DNA of 64,000 nt, taken from Paenarthrobacter histidinolovorans. GTDB taxonomy: Bacteria > Actinomycetota > Actinomycetes > Actinomycetales > Micrococcaceae. The position numbers were made by a program, and so were the translations under genes. Below, one piece after another: positions 18,807-27,072 of this stretch. The first letter of the stretch is position 1. Each line of letters begins with the position of its first letter. The DNA is taken from NCBI RefSeq assembly GCF_014647595.1, contig NZ_BMPM01000003.1, positions 310,001 through 374,000 on the forward strand, in the 5' to 3' direction. The notes below the pieces were generated by a model, which had not been told where the DNA came from, searched no databases, and saw nothing but the letters and a program-made list of their open reading frames with translations.

Positions 18807-19471
18807 GGTTTTGCCTTATTGATGGGTCGGTGACTGGAAGTGGAGGGGCGTGCGGCGCGAACCAGTGCCCGTCCTGCGACGGCATAGGTAACACCTGCCT
18901 CCTGGAGCAGCTTGAAGTTTTCCTCGTTGACGCCGCCGTCCACTCCGAACGGCACCTTCGTGCCGGCCGCGTTCTTGATGGGGTCAAGGCGCCGCAGGTC
19001 CGCGGCGTGGCCGGCCTGTCCGGGAGGGGTGAGCATGGCCAACAACCCGTCGGGGCCACAGGCCAATGCTCTGCTGAGTACCGACGTCGAGGGACTGTCC
19101 AGTGCGATCCAAACTGACCGGGCCTTCGGGCGGGCGTGTGCCATCGCTTCTTCGATGGCATCCACCGCAGGATACTGGATCGTGATGCGTCCGATGTCCT
19201 GAGGCAGGTGACTGATTGTCTCAACCATGTTGTCGACCATCAGATGTGCATCAAGCCGCGGACCGGCGAGTTCGGCGAGGCGGATGATCTCTTCGATCGT
19301 GACGCCTTCCTGGCCCAAATAGCGCCCTTCGATCATGTCTGCGTGTACCCAGTGTCGCGCGTCCAGAAGTCGTCCAGTCAGGCTGTCCCGCTGGTCAGCC
19401 GGTACCGCTATGACACTTCCGGCCAGCATGATTCCGGCATTGCGGGCGCTAGCCTCAAGCGCTGTGTTCAA
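18803..19471 (-). CDS. Ribulose-phosphate 3-epimerase-like protein
   Basis: TIM-barrel sugar-phosphate epimerase-like protein of about 222 residues. Family features are the metal-site His/Asp in WVHADMIEGRY, the second pair in LDAHLMVDN and the phosphate-binding C-terminus VDGGVNEENFKLLQEAGVTYAVAGRALV. The expected VDVMDG is changed to HADMIEG and the N-terminus is divergent, so it is probably not the housekeeping enzyme; relatives act on allulose 6-phosphate or other ketose phosphates. I place the start at the TTG at 19471, which overlaps the kinase stop (TTGA) and has GGATCGG upstream; a GTG at 19495 is possible. It is coupled to the kinase on one side and the isomerase on the other. Confidence 0.8.
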   Translation of the reverse strand: MNTALEASARNAGIMLAGSVIAVPADQRDSLTGRLLDARHWVHADMIEGRYLGQEGVTIEEIIRLAELAGPRLDAHLMVDNMVETISHLPQDIGRITIQYPAVDAIEEAMAHARPKARSVWIALDSPSTSVLSRALACGPDGLLAMLTPPGQAGHAADLRRLDPIKNAAGTKVPFGVDGGVNEENFKLLQEAGVTYAVAGRALVRAARPSTSSHRPINKAKP

Positions 19472-20934
19472 AGCAGCCGGTCCGATCCGCGCCACTCGGC
19501 AGCAATTTTGTATCTTTCGAAAGCCTGGTTGCTGCTTTCGGAGTCTCTGGACGAGGCTGCCAGGGTCGGCTCGGGAGCCCAGGCATCGCGGACGTGGTGA
19601 ACGTCGAGGCCTTGAAGGCATGCAGAAGCCTGAATGGCGGCGCCCACGGCGACCGATTCCAAGCTGGCCGATGTGTGCACGTCCGAATCGAAGGCATCTG
19701 CCGTTAGTTGTCGGTAGGCCTCAGACCGGGCCGCGCCGCCAGTGAGGATGATTTTCCCGCCTGAGGGTGCTCCGACACGGTCCAGATGCTCTGCTCCTCG
19801 CCTGAGGCCGAAGATGACCCCTTCGATGGCAGCCCGGGCCATTTGATCGCGGGTGATGTCGGTGCGGATGCCCGCCAGAGTTCCTGTGGCGTGGGGTAGA
19901 TTCGGCTTGCGTTCGCCGTCGAGGAAGGCGGCTAGGACGGGCACGTCCATCGGTGAAGCGGACAAGGCCATTTTGGACAGTTCCTGGTGATCCACCCCCA
20001 GGATCCGGGCGAAAGCATCCGTCACTCTGGCGGCGTTGAGAGTGGATACCAAAGGAAGGTATCCACCTGTGGCATCTGCAACGCCGTCGACGATGCCTTG
20101 GTCGTCGTGCACTGGCGTTTCGCTCACTGTAAACAGCACCCCGGACGTTCCCAAGGACAGGACGCGGTCGCCGCGACGCGCGCCCAATCCCAGAGCGCTT
20201 GCATGCTGGTCCCCGGCGCCGGGACCGACGATCATGGTGGGGCTGACGCCCAGAGCTTCCGCCGCCTCGGCGGTTACAGTTCCAACGGTTTCAGCCGGGT
20301 TCATGACCCGGGGGAGCAACTGGTCCCAGGATGTGTACTCATCAATCAGAGCCAGTATGTCGTGATCGTAGCGGCCGTGCTCTGCGCTGTAATAGCCGGT
20401 CCCGCTGGCTTCGGAACGGTCTGTCGCGAACTGCCCTGTGAGTTTGTAGGTCAGCCAGTCGTGAGGCAGCAGGATCTGGGCCAGTCTCTTGAAGTTCTCG
20501 GGTTCCGCTGTCCTGAACCAAAGCAGCTTGGAAACGGTGAAAGCAGCCGTCGGAACAGAGCCGACGCGGCGTGCCCATTCGCTGGAGGGCAGTGCCTCTC
20601 GGAGTTCCTCCATTTCCGGTGCGGTCGTGGTGTCATTCCACAGTTTCGCGGGCCTGATAACCGCGCCGGAGTCATCCAAGGCGACGAGGCCGTGGCATTG
20701 TGCAGCGACCGAAATCGCCTTGACGTCGGTGCCGGCGGCGTTGGCCGCGATAAGGGCCGCGTGCCAGGCTTTCAGCAAGGCTTCCCACCAGGAAGACGGG
20801 TGCTGTTCGCTGAGCGGGGGAGAGGTCCGAGGGTGGGGCGCGGACCCGGTGCCCAGGACCTGTCCGGTGTCGGAATCGCAAAGGACTACTTTTGTGGACT
20901 GGGTCGAGGAGTCGACGCCGGCTATGAGGGGCAT
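19468..20934 (-). CDS. xylB: FGGY-family xylulokinase-like sugar kinase
   Basis: Carbohydrate kinase of 488 residues that phosphorylates a ketose or polyol with ATP. The first FGGY domain starts IAGVDSSTQSTKVVLCD (phosphate loop 1); the second has VGPGAGDQHASALGLGA, LSLGTSGVLFTV and the adenosine motif ILTGGAARSEAYRQL. These match xylulokinases best. GAAAGGAC precedes the ATG. It is the first gene of the leftward operon, transcribed from the array-overlapped promoter at 21086-21114. Coupling to an epimerase and a hexuloisomerase-like protein makes phosphorylation of a rarer ketose as likely as D-xylulose itself. Confidence 0.87.
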   Translation of the reverse strand: MPLIAGVDSSTQSTKVVLCDSDTGQVLGTGSAPHPRTSPPLSEQHPSSWWEALLKAWHAALIAANAAGTDVKAISVAAQCHGLVALDDSGAVIRPAKLWNDTTTAPEMEELREALPSSEWARRVGSVPTAAFTVSKLLWFRTAEPENFKRLAQILLPHDWLTYKLTGQFATDRSEASGTGYYSAEHGRYDHDILALIDEYTSWDQLLPRVMNPAETVGTVTAEAAEALGVSPTMIVGPGAGDQHASALGLGARRGDRVLSLGTSGVLFTVSETPVHDDQGIVDGVADATGGYLPLVSTLNAARVTDAFARILGVDHQELSKMALSASPMDVPVLAAFLDGERKPNLPHATGTLAGIRTDITRDQMARAAIEGVIFGLRRGAEHLDRVGAPSGGKIILTGGAARSEAYRQLTADAFDSDVHTSASLESVAVGAAIQASACLQGLDVHHVRDAWAPEPTLAASSRDSESSNQAFERYKIAAEWRGSDRLL

Positions 20935-21085
20935 GAGTGTCCTTTCGTTGGCCGCCGTCCTCCTGAGCCCTCCGGCAAAGCCAAGATCGCATCGCGTCGA
21001 GCCGATCGGGATGGCATCGCGGGTTCAGACCTCTGACCGAGGTCTGAATCAAGGGAGAAAGACTTCAGCATCCGCGTTACCGTCA

Positions 21086-21149
21086 AGTATTCGAGCACTG
21101 CACTCAAATGACAACTCCAGCCCTCATTTGAGCGGTATGCTCAGATGAG
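21086..21149 (-). promoter_or_regulatory. Triple operator array and leftward promoter
   Basis: Three copies of a ten-base dyad lie at 21103-21112 (CTCAAATGAC), 21123-21132 (CTCATTTGAG) and 21140-21149 (CTCAGATGAG), with centres 20 and 17 bases apart. On the minus strand TTGTCA (21109-21114), 17 bases and AATACT (21086-21091) form a promoter toward the kinase operon whose -35 overlaps the proximal box. The layout is the mirror image of the array at 22183-22229, so both probably answer to the SorC regulator between them. Confidence 0.82.
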
Positions 21150-21169
21150 AGGCATCCAGAGGGGTGCAG

Positions 21170-22132
21170 ATGACGGTTCTAAGGAGTGCGCCTGTGCCCG
21201 TAAATTCCGGGGAAGGAATTCTCGCTGCCACGGTTGCGCAGCGCTTCTACGTTGACGGTGAATCGAAGGTCAAGATCGCCTCAGATCTGGGAATCTCGCG
21301 CTTCCGGGTGGCCCGCCTTCTCGAGGTCGCCGTCGCCGAGGGCATTGTCCGGTTCACCATCTCGGCACCATTGGCGCTGAATATTGAGCTTTCAGAGATG
21401 GTCCGGAAGCGTTTCGGCTACCGCCAGGTTGTTGTCGTGGATGCCCCGGAGGATGAGCGACACCCCGCCCGGCTTCGGCGGCGTGTCGGGGCTGCCGCCG
21501 CGAAGCTGATCAGCGACCTGATTACCGACAAGGATGTGTTGGGCATCGGCTGGGGTCGAACAATGAGTGCCATGGCCGTTGAATTGACCCACATTGCTCC
21601 CTGTCCGGTTGTCCAACTAGGAGGTATGGCAGGTTCGGTCAACGAGAACTCACTGGAGCTGGTTCGTCGCGTCAGTGAAGTCGGCGGCGGCCGTGCATTC
21701 CCTATGTTCGTTCCCCTCGTCGTTCCCGATGCGGCAACTGCGGCGGGTCTTCGCCACCAACCCGGGGTCGAGTCCGCATATCGGCTCTTCGAAAAGATCA
21801 CGGTGGCAGCGGTCGCCGTGGGCAGCTGGGACCCGCCGGAGTCGCAGATGCGCGATGCGCTGAGCGCCGAGGTCCGTGATGCCCTCACCAAGCGGGGTGT
21901 CGCTGCCGAGATCCTGGCGACACTCATTAGGAAAGACGGAGGCATTGTGACCGACCTTGACGAACGAACTAATGCCCTCGACTACGAGGGCATGAAGAGG
22001 ATCCCGGAGCTGATTCTCGTCGCCGCCGGGGCGAACAAGGCCAATGCCATTCGTGCAGCACTGCACGCCGGACTAGGGACAACTTTGGTTACGGACAGGT
22101 CCCTCGCCCGGGCACTAATGCGCTTGCCGTAG
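21170..22132 (+). CDS. SorC/DeoR-type sugar-binding transcriptional regulator
   Basis: Regulator of about 320 residues. The N-terminal helix-turn-helix reads AQRFYVDGESKVKIASDLGISRFRVARLLEVAVAEGIV, then a large effector domain of the SorC/CggR class (GIGWGRTMSAMA, a sugar-phosphate loop). Such proteins are tetramers that sense phosphorylated sugars and bind repeated operators, which fits the triple arrays on both sides. I start it at the ATG at 21170, six bases after AGAGGGG; an in-frame GTG two codons earlier is less well placed. It is divergent from the kinase operon and points the same way as the SIS-ABC genes. Confidence 0.9.
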   Translation: MTVLRSAPVPVNSGEGILAATVAQRFYVDGESKVKIASDLGISRFRVARLLEVAVAEGIVRFTISAPLALNIELSEMVRKRFGYRQVVVVDAPEDERHPARLRRRVGAAAAKLISDLITDKDVLGIGWGRTMSAMAVELTHIAPCPVVQLGGMAGSVNENSLELVRRVSEVGGGRAFPMFVPLVVPDAATAAGLRHQPGVESAYRLFEKITVAAVAVGSWDPPESQMRDALSAEVRDALTKRGVAAEILATLIRKDGGIVTDLDERTNALDYEGMKRIPELILVAAGANKANAIRAALHAGLGTTLVTDRSLARALMRLP

Positions 22133-22182
22133 ATCCAATCATGAGGCAGGAGAGACGTCGTCCTCCGCCGGAAGATTAGGGG

Positions 22183-22247
22183 CTCAATTGAGCCTAGCGC
22201 TCATTTGAGAGTATCGCTTGTCAAATGAGCCCTCGGCTTCGAATACT
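22183..22247 (+). promoter_or_regulatory. Triple operator array and rightward promoter
   Basis: Boxes lie at 22183-22192 (CTCAATTGAG, within a perfect 12-base palindrome), 22200-22209 (CTCATTTGAG) and 22220-22229 (GTCAAATGAG), with centres 17 and 20 bases apart. TTGTCA (22218-22223), 18 bases and AATACT (22242-22247) make a promoter toward the SIS gene. It is the same array as the one before the kinase, turned round, including the degenerate GTCA half at the promoter-proximal box. Confidence 0.85.
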
Positions 22248-22287
22248 GGAACTGTGGCCCGTGCCACAGGAATAGAAGGGTTCGAAG

Positions 22288-22941
22288 ATGACCGACTCAC
22301 AGACGGAGCAGGTGCTCGACGCCGCACGAACGTTTATCGCGGCCGAAAGCCAAGCCGTGCTTGAGGTCGCCGAGCAACTTGACGAATCATTTGTCAAAGT
22401 GGCTTCGCTTCTACTGGACGGCGTCGGCAAAGTGATCGTCACCGGGGCAGGCACCAGCGGCTTCATCGCCCGGCGGGCGGCCCACCTGCTGTCGGTCTCC
22501 GGAACCCCGTCTTTCTATATGAATCCCACCGACGGTTTGCATGGCTCAATGGGCGCAGTCCGAAAGAACGATGTCCTGATTGCTCTCTCCAAGGGCGGCA
22601 GCAGCAGCGAAGTCAACGAATTGGTCGAACGCGTACAAGGCGAGGGCGTGACAGTGGTCGCGCTGACGTGCTCCCGGGAATCCCGTCTCTATCAGCTAGC
22701 CGACATTCCGATCATCCTGCGGCATTATCAGCCAGCAGACCCTGGTGGATTGATAGCCATGGGCAGCACCTTGGCCCACAGCGCCTGGCTGGATGCAATG
22801 GCGTTGATGCTGATGAGAGCAAGGCAGTACAGCTGGTCGCGGGTGCAATACACCCATCCCGGAGGGGCTGTCGGCGACCGCACTGTTCTGCCGGTCGCGC
22901 TCGATCCGTTGCACATTCCGCCCTCGCCGGAACACTCATGA
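22288..22941 (+). CDS. KpsF/GutQ-like SIS sugar-phosphate isomerase
   Basis: SIS-domain protein of 217 residues, similar to the isomerase half of arabinose-5-phosphate isomerases but lacking the CBS pair. Motifs: VTGAGTSGFIARRAAHLLSV, the phosphate loop LSKGGSSSEVNELV, and HPGGAVGDRTVLP, which corresponds to the HPGG-A-G motif of KpsF/GutQ. It presumably interconverts an aldose and ketose phosphate. It is the first gene downstream of the rightward triple array, and it is the second SIS protein in this regulon besides the hexuloisomerase-like one. The ABC importer follows after 132 bases. Confidence 0.85.
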   Translation: MTDSQTEQVLDAARTFIAAESQAVLEVAEQLDESFVKVASLLLDGVGKVIVTGAGTSGFIARRAAHLLSVSGTPSFYMNPTDGLHGSMGAVRKNDVLIALSKGGSSSEVNELVERVQGEGVTVVALTCSRESRLYQLADIPIILRHYQPADPGGLIAMGSTLAHSAWLDAMALMLMRARQYSWSRVQYTHPGGAVGDRTVLPVALDPLHIPPSPEHS

Positions 22942-23032
22942 ACGGCACTTACGAGCGGTCACACAGGATCGAAGCGAACTCAGCCCCCTACCCTTGCCGG
23001 CGTTACTCAATCGCATCCACAGAATTCTCAGT

Positions 23033-23042
23033 CTCATTTGAG
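23033..23042 (+). promoter_or_regulatory. Single SorC-type operator before the permease
   Basis: CTCATTTGAG, identical to the central boxes of the two triple arrays, lies 31 bases upstream of the permease start, in the 132-base gap after the SIS gene. It suggests local regulation of the transporter genes or an internal promoter; I cannot identify a clear -10/-35 pair with it. Confidence 0.6.
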
Positions 23043-23073
23043 CAAACGTTCTACCCCTACAGAGAGGTTTCCC

Positions 23074-24120
23074 ATGAATAAGCGACGCATACCTGAAGAA
23101 GCGGGTATCTTCGCCGTTCTCATCGCTATTGTGGCGGTGCTCAGCGTCCTGTCGCCGACTTTCCGCACCCTCGACAACGGGCTTGTGCTCCTTGTCAACG
23201 GAACTGTCATCGCGTTTCTTGCCCTCGGGCAGGCCTTTGTGCTGCTCACAGGCGGAATCGACCTCTCCACGGGGGCCAACGTAGCAATGACCGGCGTGGT
23301 GGCGGCACTGTTCATGCAGGCTGGGCTGCCCTGGCCTGTAGGAGCCGCCCTTGCGGTGCTGGTCGGCACCGCCTTGGGAGTCACGAACGGTCTCCTCATC
23401 CATTACCTGAGGATCCCTCCGTTCATCGCCACCTTCTCAACTCAAGGCGTCGCCCTGGCCATCCCGCTCATCATCACCGGAGCCAATTCCGTAGCGGTAC
23501 GTGAGGCTGGCTTCTCGTGGATAGGGCAAGGCCGCATCGCCGGCGTGCCCGTTCCCGTGTTGCTTCTCGCCGTGGCCGCTATCGCGGCAGCGTTGTTCCT
23601 GAAGATGACCCGACCCGGCGTCCACGTGTATGCCTTCGGTGGCAACAAGGCCGCCGCCCGCCTAGCAGGTGTCAGCCTTTCCCGCACGACGATCCTGGTC
23701 TATGCCGTTAGCGGCTTCTGCGCAGGAATGGGTGGGCTCATAGCAACCTCGCGCCTCATGGTCGGGTTCCCCTCCACAGGAACGGGCAACGAGCTCTTTT
23801 ACTCCATCGCAGCCGCGGTCGTCGGCGGGATCTCATTGTTCGGTGGCACTGGCAGCGTCCTCGGCGCCATGATCGGCGCTGTCCTCATCGCCGTTGTCTC
23901 CAATGGCATGAACGTCCTGAACGTTCAGAGCTACTGGCAGTCACTGGTCATCGGTCTGATCATCCTTGCCGGCGTCTCGTTCGACACGTTGCGGCGGTAC
24001 CGGAGCGGAAAGCCAATCCTCCGACGCCCTGCTTCCGGGACCGGGTCCGGGGCGACCCCCTCTCCTGCAACAGCCCCCACCACCCAAGCCCAAACCCCCA
24101 TCACCCAGCAACACCCATAG
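23074..24120 (+). CDS. Ribose-type ABC transporter permease
   Basis: Inner-membrane permease of 348 residues of the RbsC/AraH class with eight to ten hydrophobic segments. Class features include LALGQAFVLLTGGIDLSTGANVAM near residue 60, YAFGGNKAAARLAGVSL and AAVVGGISLFGGTGSV. AGAGAGG precedes the ATG at 23074. The order permease, binding protein, ATPase is unusual for this class but all three are present and close together. The C-terminal 40 residues are rich in Pro and Thr. It likely imports the sugar that is phosphorylated by the kinase of the same regulon. Confidence 0.92.
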   Translation: MNKRRIPEEAGIFAVLIAIVAVLSVLSPTFRTLDNGLVLLVNGTVIAFLALGQAFVLLTGGIDLSTGANVAMTGVVAALFMQAGLPWPVGAALAVLVGTALGVTNGLLIHYLRIPPFIATFSTQGVALAIPLIITGANSVAVREAGFSWIGQGRIAGVPVPVLLLAVAAIAAALFLKMTRPGVHVYAFGGNKAAARLAGVSLSRTTILVYAVSGFCAGMGGLIATSRLMVGFPSTGTGNELFYSIAAAVVGGISLFGGTGSVLGAMIGAVLIAVVSNGMNVLNVQSYWQSLVIGLIILAGVSFDTLRRYRSGKPILRRPASGTGSGATPSPATAPTTQAQTPITQQHP

Positions 24121-24142
24121 CGTTTCCCTGAAAGGAAAATCA

Positions 24143-25144
24143 ATGAAGATCCGAAAAGCCTTTGGCCCGACCATTGCCGTAAGCCTGCTGGCCGTAAGCC
24201 TCGCAGCCTGCTCAAATCCGGCCCTCGAGGCACCTTCAGCCGACAGTAGCTCCGGAAAGCTCCCCGCTTCCTGCTCCACTGACAAGCCGACCATCGGCGT
24301 TGCGCTTCCGAACACGATCAACCCTTACTACGTCGCGATGCAGGACAGCTTCAAGAAACATGGTGAAGAACTGGGCTACGACGTCAAAGTCGCCATCGCG
24401 AATGACAGCGACTCGACCCAGCTCTCCCAGGTCGACTCATTCATTCAGCAGGGCGTCTGTGCAGTAGCCCTGAACGCTGTGAACTCCGGCCCGGGCGCGG
24501 CAAGCGTCAAGGCATTGAACGCCGCGGGCATCCCGGTTTTCACAGTAAACGTGATCATTTCACCCGATGACCTCAAGACCCAGAACGCCTCCTTCGTGCA
24601 GTATGTGGGCGCCGACCAAGTTGCCGGCGGCACCCAGATGGGCGAACAGGTTCTCAAGGACCTGGGTGCTGATGCGAAGATTGTTGCCGGAATCATCGGT
24701 AACCCTGATCAAATCCCGACAAACCAGCGTGACCAGGGATTCAAGGATGCCCTGGCCAAGAACTCCAACGCCTCTACGGTCCAGACCGTGAACGGCAAGA
24801 TTGACCCCAGCGTCAGCCTCCAGGTCACCGGCGACCTCCTGCAGGGCAATCCCGACATCAATGTTCTGTTCGCAGATGCCGGTCCTCATGCTGTAGGCGC
24901 CCTCCAGGCAGTCGCCCAACAGGGTAAAGCCGACAAGGTCAAGGTCTACGCCTTCTGCGCCGCGGATCAAAAACTCACCAGCACCTACGCTGCCTGCGCG
25001 GCCCAGGAGCCAGCTAAGTACGCACAGATTGTCCTGGACAACATGAAAAAGCACTTGGCTGGTGAGAGCGTTGAAAAGGAAGTTCTTGAGCCGTTGAAGG
25101 TTTTCGTGGATGGCCAGACCCCCGGTCAAGGCGAAGTCGGCTAA
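24143..25144 (+). CDS. Sugar ABC transporter substrate-binding lipoprotein
   Basis: Extracytoplasmic sugar-binding protein of 333 residues, periplasmic-binding-protein family 4 (RbsB-like). The N-terminus MKIRKAFGPTIAVSLLAVS is a lipoprotein signal with the lipobox LAAC, so the mature protein is membrane-anchored. The body starts KPTIGVALPNTINPYY, typical of this family. AAAGGAAA precedes the ATG at 24143; the open frame runs much further upstream over the permease gene but without a ribosome site. It lies 22 bases after the permease and 30 bases before the ATPase. Ligand unknown. Confidence 0.93.
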   Translation: MKIRKAFGPTIAVSLLAVSLAACSNPALEAPSADSSSGKLPASCSTDKPTIGVALPNTINPYYVAMQDSFKKHGEELGYDVKVAIANDSDSTQLSQVDSFIQQGVCAVALNAVNSGPGAASVKALNAAGIPVFTVNVIISPDDLKTQNASFVQYVGADQVAGGTQMGEQVLKDLGADAKIVAGIIGNPDQIPTNQRDQGFKDALAKNSNASTVQTVNGKIDPSVSLQVTGDLLQGNPDINVLFADAGPHAVGALQAVAQQGKADKVKVYAFCAADQKLTSTYAACAAQEPAKYAQIVLDNMKKHLAGESVEKEVLEPLKVFVDGQTPGQGEVG

Positions 25145-25174
25145 CCAAACAAACGTTCTTGAAGGGAGACCATC

Positions 25175-26728
25175 GTGGCCTCAGGGCTTATCGTGACCAG
25201 CATTTCCAAATCTTACGGGCAGACTCGGGCGCTCACTGACGTCAGTCTCAACGTCCAACCAGGCCAGGTGGTCGCCCTCATCGGACATAACGGTGCAGGT
25301 AAATCTACGCTGCTGCGTTCCCTTTCCGGCGCCGAAGTCCCCGACAACGGGACCATCGTCGTCGACGGGACTTCAGATCAGTTCCATTCACCTGCAGACG
25401 CGACAGCCGCCGGAATCGCCTGTGTCTATCAGGAGCTCAGCCTTGTTGATGAGCTGACCGTAGCCGAAAATCTCTTTCTTGGAACCGAACGGGTGACCGG
25501 CCCTTTCCTGAACCGAAAGGAAATGAACCGCAGGGCAGATGAACTGTGCCGCGAATACGGGATCCCGGCCCGGGCGACCGATCCGGTAGGCAAACTGCCC
25601 GTCGCGCAACGCCAGCTCCTCGAGGTGGTCCGAGGAATTAATCGTGATGCCAAATACCTTCTGCTCGACGAACCCACAACAGCGTTGGAGCAGGAACAGG
25701 TCGAGAACCTGTTGGCCATCATCAGAAGGCTGACGTCAGAGAATGGGCTCGGTGTCCTGCTGGTGGATCACAAACTCGACGAGGTTTTTGCCATCGCCGA
25801 CCACATTGTGGGCCTGGCGAACGGAGCCATCGTTCTGGACAGCCCTGTTGACACCGTTGACAGGCTGGCAGTAATTGATGCAATCGTTGGAGACCATGGC
25901 AGCCTCGATGACGGCCTCATGTCCCACGCCGAGCTGTCCATCGCTGACTTGGAAATCCTCGACGATGCTGCCCGGGCAGACCGCTTCGGTGAGGTGGTTC
26001 TGCGAGCCGAGAACGTCATCGGCAATGGTTTGGCAGGGGTTTCGTTGGATGTTCGCGCAGGTGAGGTCCTCGGCATCTATGGGCTCATCGGGGCTGGACG
26101 CTCCCGGTTCCTTCGGACGGTCTTCGGCGCGGAGCCGGTAGCGCCCGGGCAACTCGCTTTGAACGGGAATCCGTACCGCCCCAAGGAGCCTGCTGAAGCC
26201 ATCGCGAAGGGGGTGGCTTTTCTTTCCGAAGAGCGAAAGTCTGATGGTTTCATCCCTCAGATGTCGTCCGTGGACAATGCCGTCTTGCCGGTCCTGAACC
26301 GCTTCCAGTCCTCCGGCGTGCTGCATTGGAAGGCTTTGCGCGACGCTGCACGACAGTCGCTGGCTCAAGTAACGATCCGGGGGGACGTGACTAACCCCAT
26401 CACCTCGTTGTCCGGTGGCAACCAGCAGAAGGCACTTTTCGCTCGCGCAACTCTGCAGAACCCCCAGCTGCTGCTTTTGGACGAACCGACCAAAGGTGTG
26501 GACATCGGCGCTAAGAGTGAAATTCACAAGATCGTGAGGGACCTGGCCCGTGAGCAAAACGTTGCGGTCATAGTTGTCTCCTCCGAAGAAGAGGAGCTAA
26601 CCATGCTAGCGGACTCGATTGTGGTCTTCCGGCACGGCGCTTGCGACGGCATGGTGTACCCCCGCAACGGGGTCACACCGGCACAGCTACGCGAACTTGC
26701 CTGGGCCGAAGCAAAGGAGGGCGTGTAG
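25175..26728 (+). CDS. Ribose-type ABC transporter ATP-binding protein
   Basis: Dual-ATPase subunit of 517 residues, the usual size for RbsA/MglA proteins. The first domain has Walker A GHNGAGKST, Walker B YLLLDEPTTALE and a signature region replaced by KLPVAQRQLLEVV, as normal for this class. The second domain has the degenerate Walker A GLIGAGRSRF, signature LSGGNQQKALFAR and Walker B LLLLDEPTKGVDIG. GAAGGGAG precedes the GTG start. It ends the importer operon and is followed by a clear terminator. Confidence 0.95.
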   Translation: MASGLIVTSISKSYGQTRALTDVSLNVQPGQVVALIGHNGAGKSTLLRSLSGAEVPDNGTIVVDGTSDQFHSPADATAAGIACVYQELSLVDELTVAENLFLGTERVTGPFLNRKEMNRRADELCREYGIPARATDPVGKLPVAQRQLLEVVRGINRDAKYLLLDEPTTALEQEQVENLLAIIRRLTSENGLGVLLVDHKLDEVFAIADHIVGLANGAIVLDSPVDTVDRLAVIDAIVGDHGSLDDGLMSHAELSIADLEILDDAARADRFGEVVLRAENVIGNGLAGVSLDVRAGEVLGIYGLIGAGRSRFLRTVFGAEPVAPGQLALNGNPYRPKEPAEAIAKGVAFLSEERKSDGFIPQMSSVDNAVLPVLNRFQSSGVLHWKALRDAARQSLAQVTIRGDVTNPITSLSGGNQQKALFARATLQNPQLLLLDEPTKGVDIGAKSEIHKIVRDLAREQNVAVIVVSSEEEELTMLADSIVVFRHGACDGMVYPRNGVTPAQLRELAWAEAKEGV

Positions 26729-26775
26729 AAGGTAGGGTCCCGTCGCCAAGCCTTTGAAGCTAGAACTGCCAAGAG

Positions 26776-26811
26776 GCGCCGTCGGATTTATCGACGGCGT
26801 CTTTCTTGTTT
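26776..26811 (+). terminator. Intrinsic terminator of the ABC importer operon
   Basis: CGCCGTCG (26777-26784) and CGACGGCG (26792-26799) form an eight-base perfect stem with a seven-base AT-rich loop, followed by TCTTTCTTGTTT. It lies about 50 bases after the ATPase stop. Confidence 0.85.
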
Positions 26812-26989
26812 AGGGAGCCACCGTTGCGTGGGCGTGAAGGTGCCAACACCTGGCGGGTCGTGCTGGGCCTCACCTGAAGAGTCGAGAAATGGTGGACGCA
26901 CCGGCTCACCTCGCGCTGGCTGACGTAAGCCGCCGGAACCTCAACGGGACACGCAGTCCGTGTCACCAAGTTCATCTTTCAACATTTCA

Positions 26990-27018
26990 TTGACGCGCGT
27001 CAATGGTCATGTTTGAAT
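26990..27018 (+). promoter_or_regulatory. LacI-type operator and promoter of GPH symporter
   Basis: The perfect palindrome TTGACGCGCGTCAA at 26990-27003 is identical to the box at 12147. Its TTGACG is a -35, and after 17 bases TTGAAT (27013-27018) is a plausible -10. This ties the symporter-oxidoreductase operon to the beta-glycoside regulon 15 kb away. Confidence 0.8.
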
Positions 27019-27072
27019 TTGTTTTCCGGCGCTGTTGGAAGCGCCGCCACTGTTTCCCACAAAGGAGTAGGA

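Larger units (their letters stand above)
26729..27072. other. Intergenic region between ABC operon and symporter
   Basis: A 344-base spacer. Its left end holds the intrinsic terminator of the ABC operon and its right end the LacI-type operator and promoter of the symporter, both listed separately. Between them, about 26815-26985, I see no gene or recognisable element. Confidence 0.6.
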
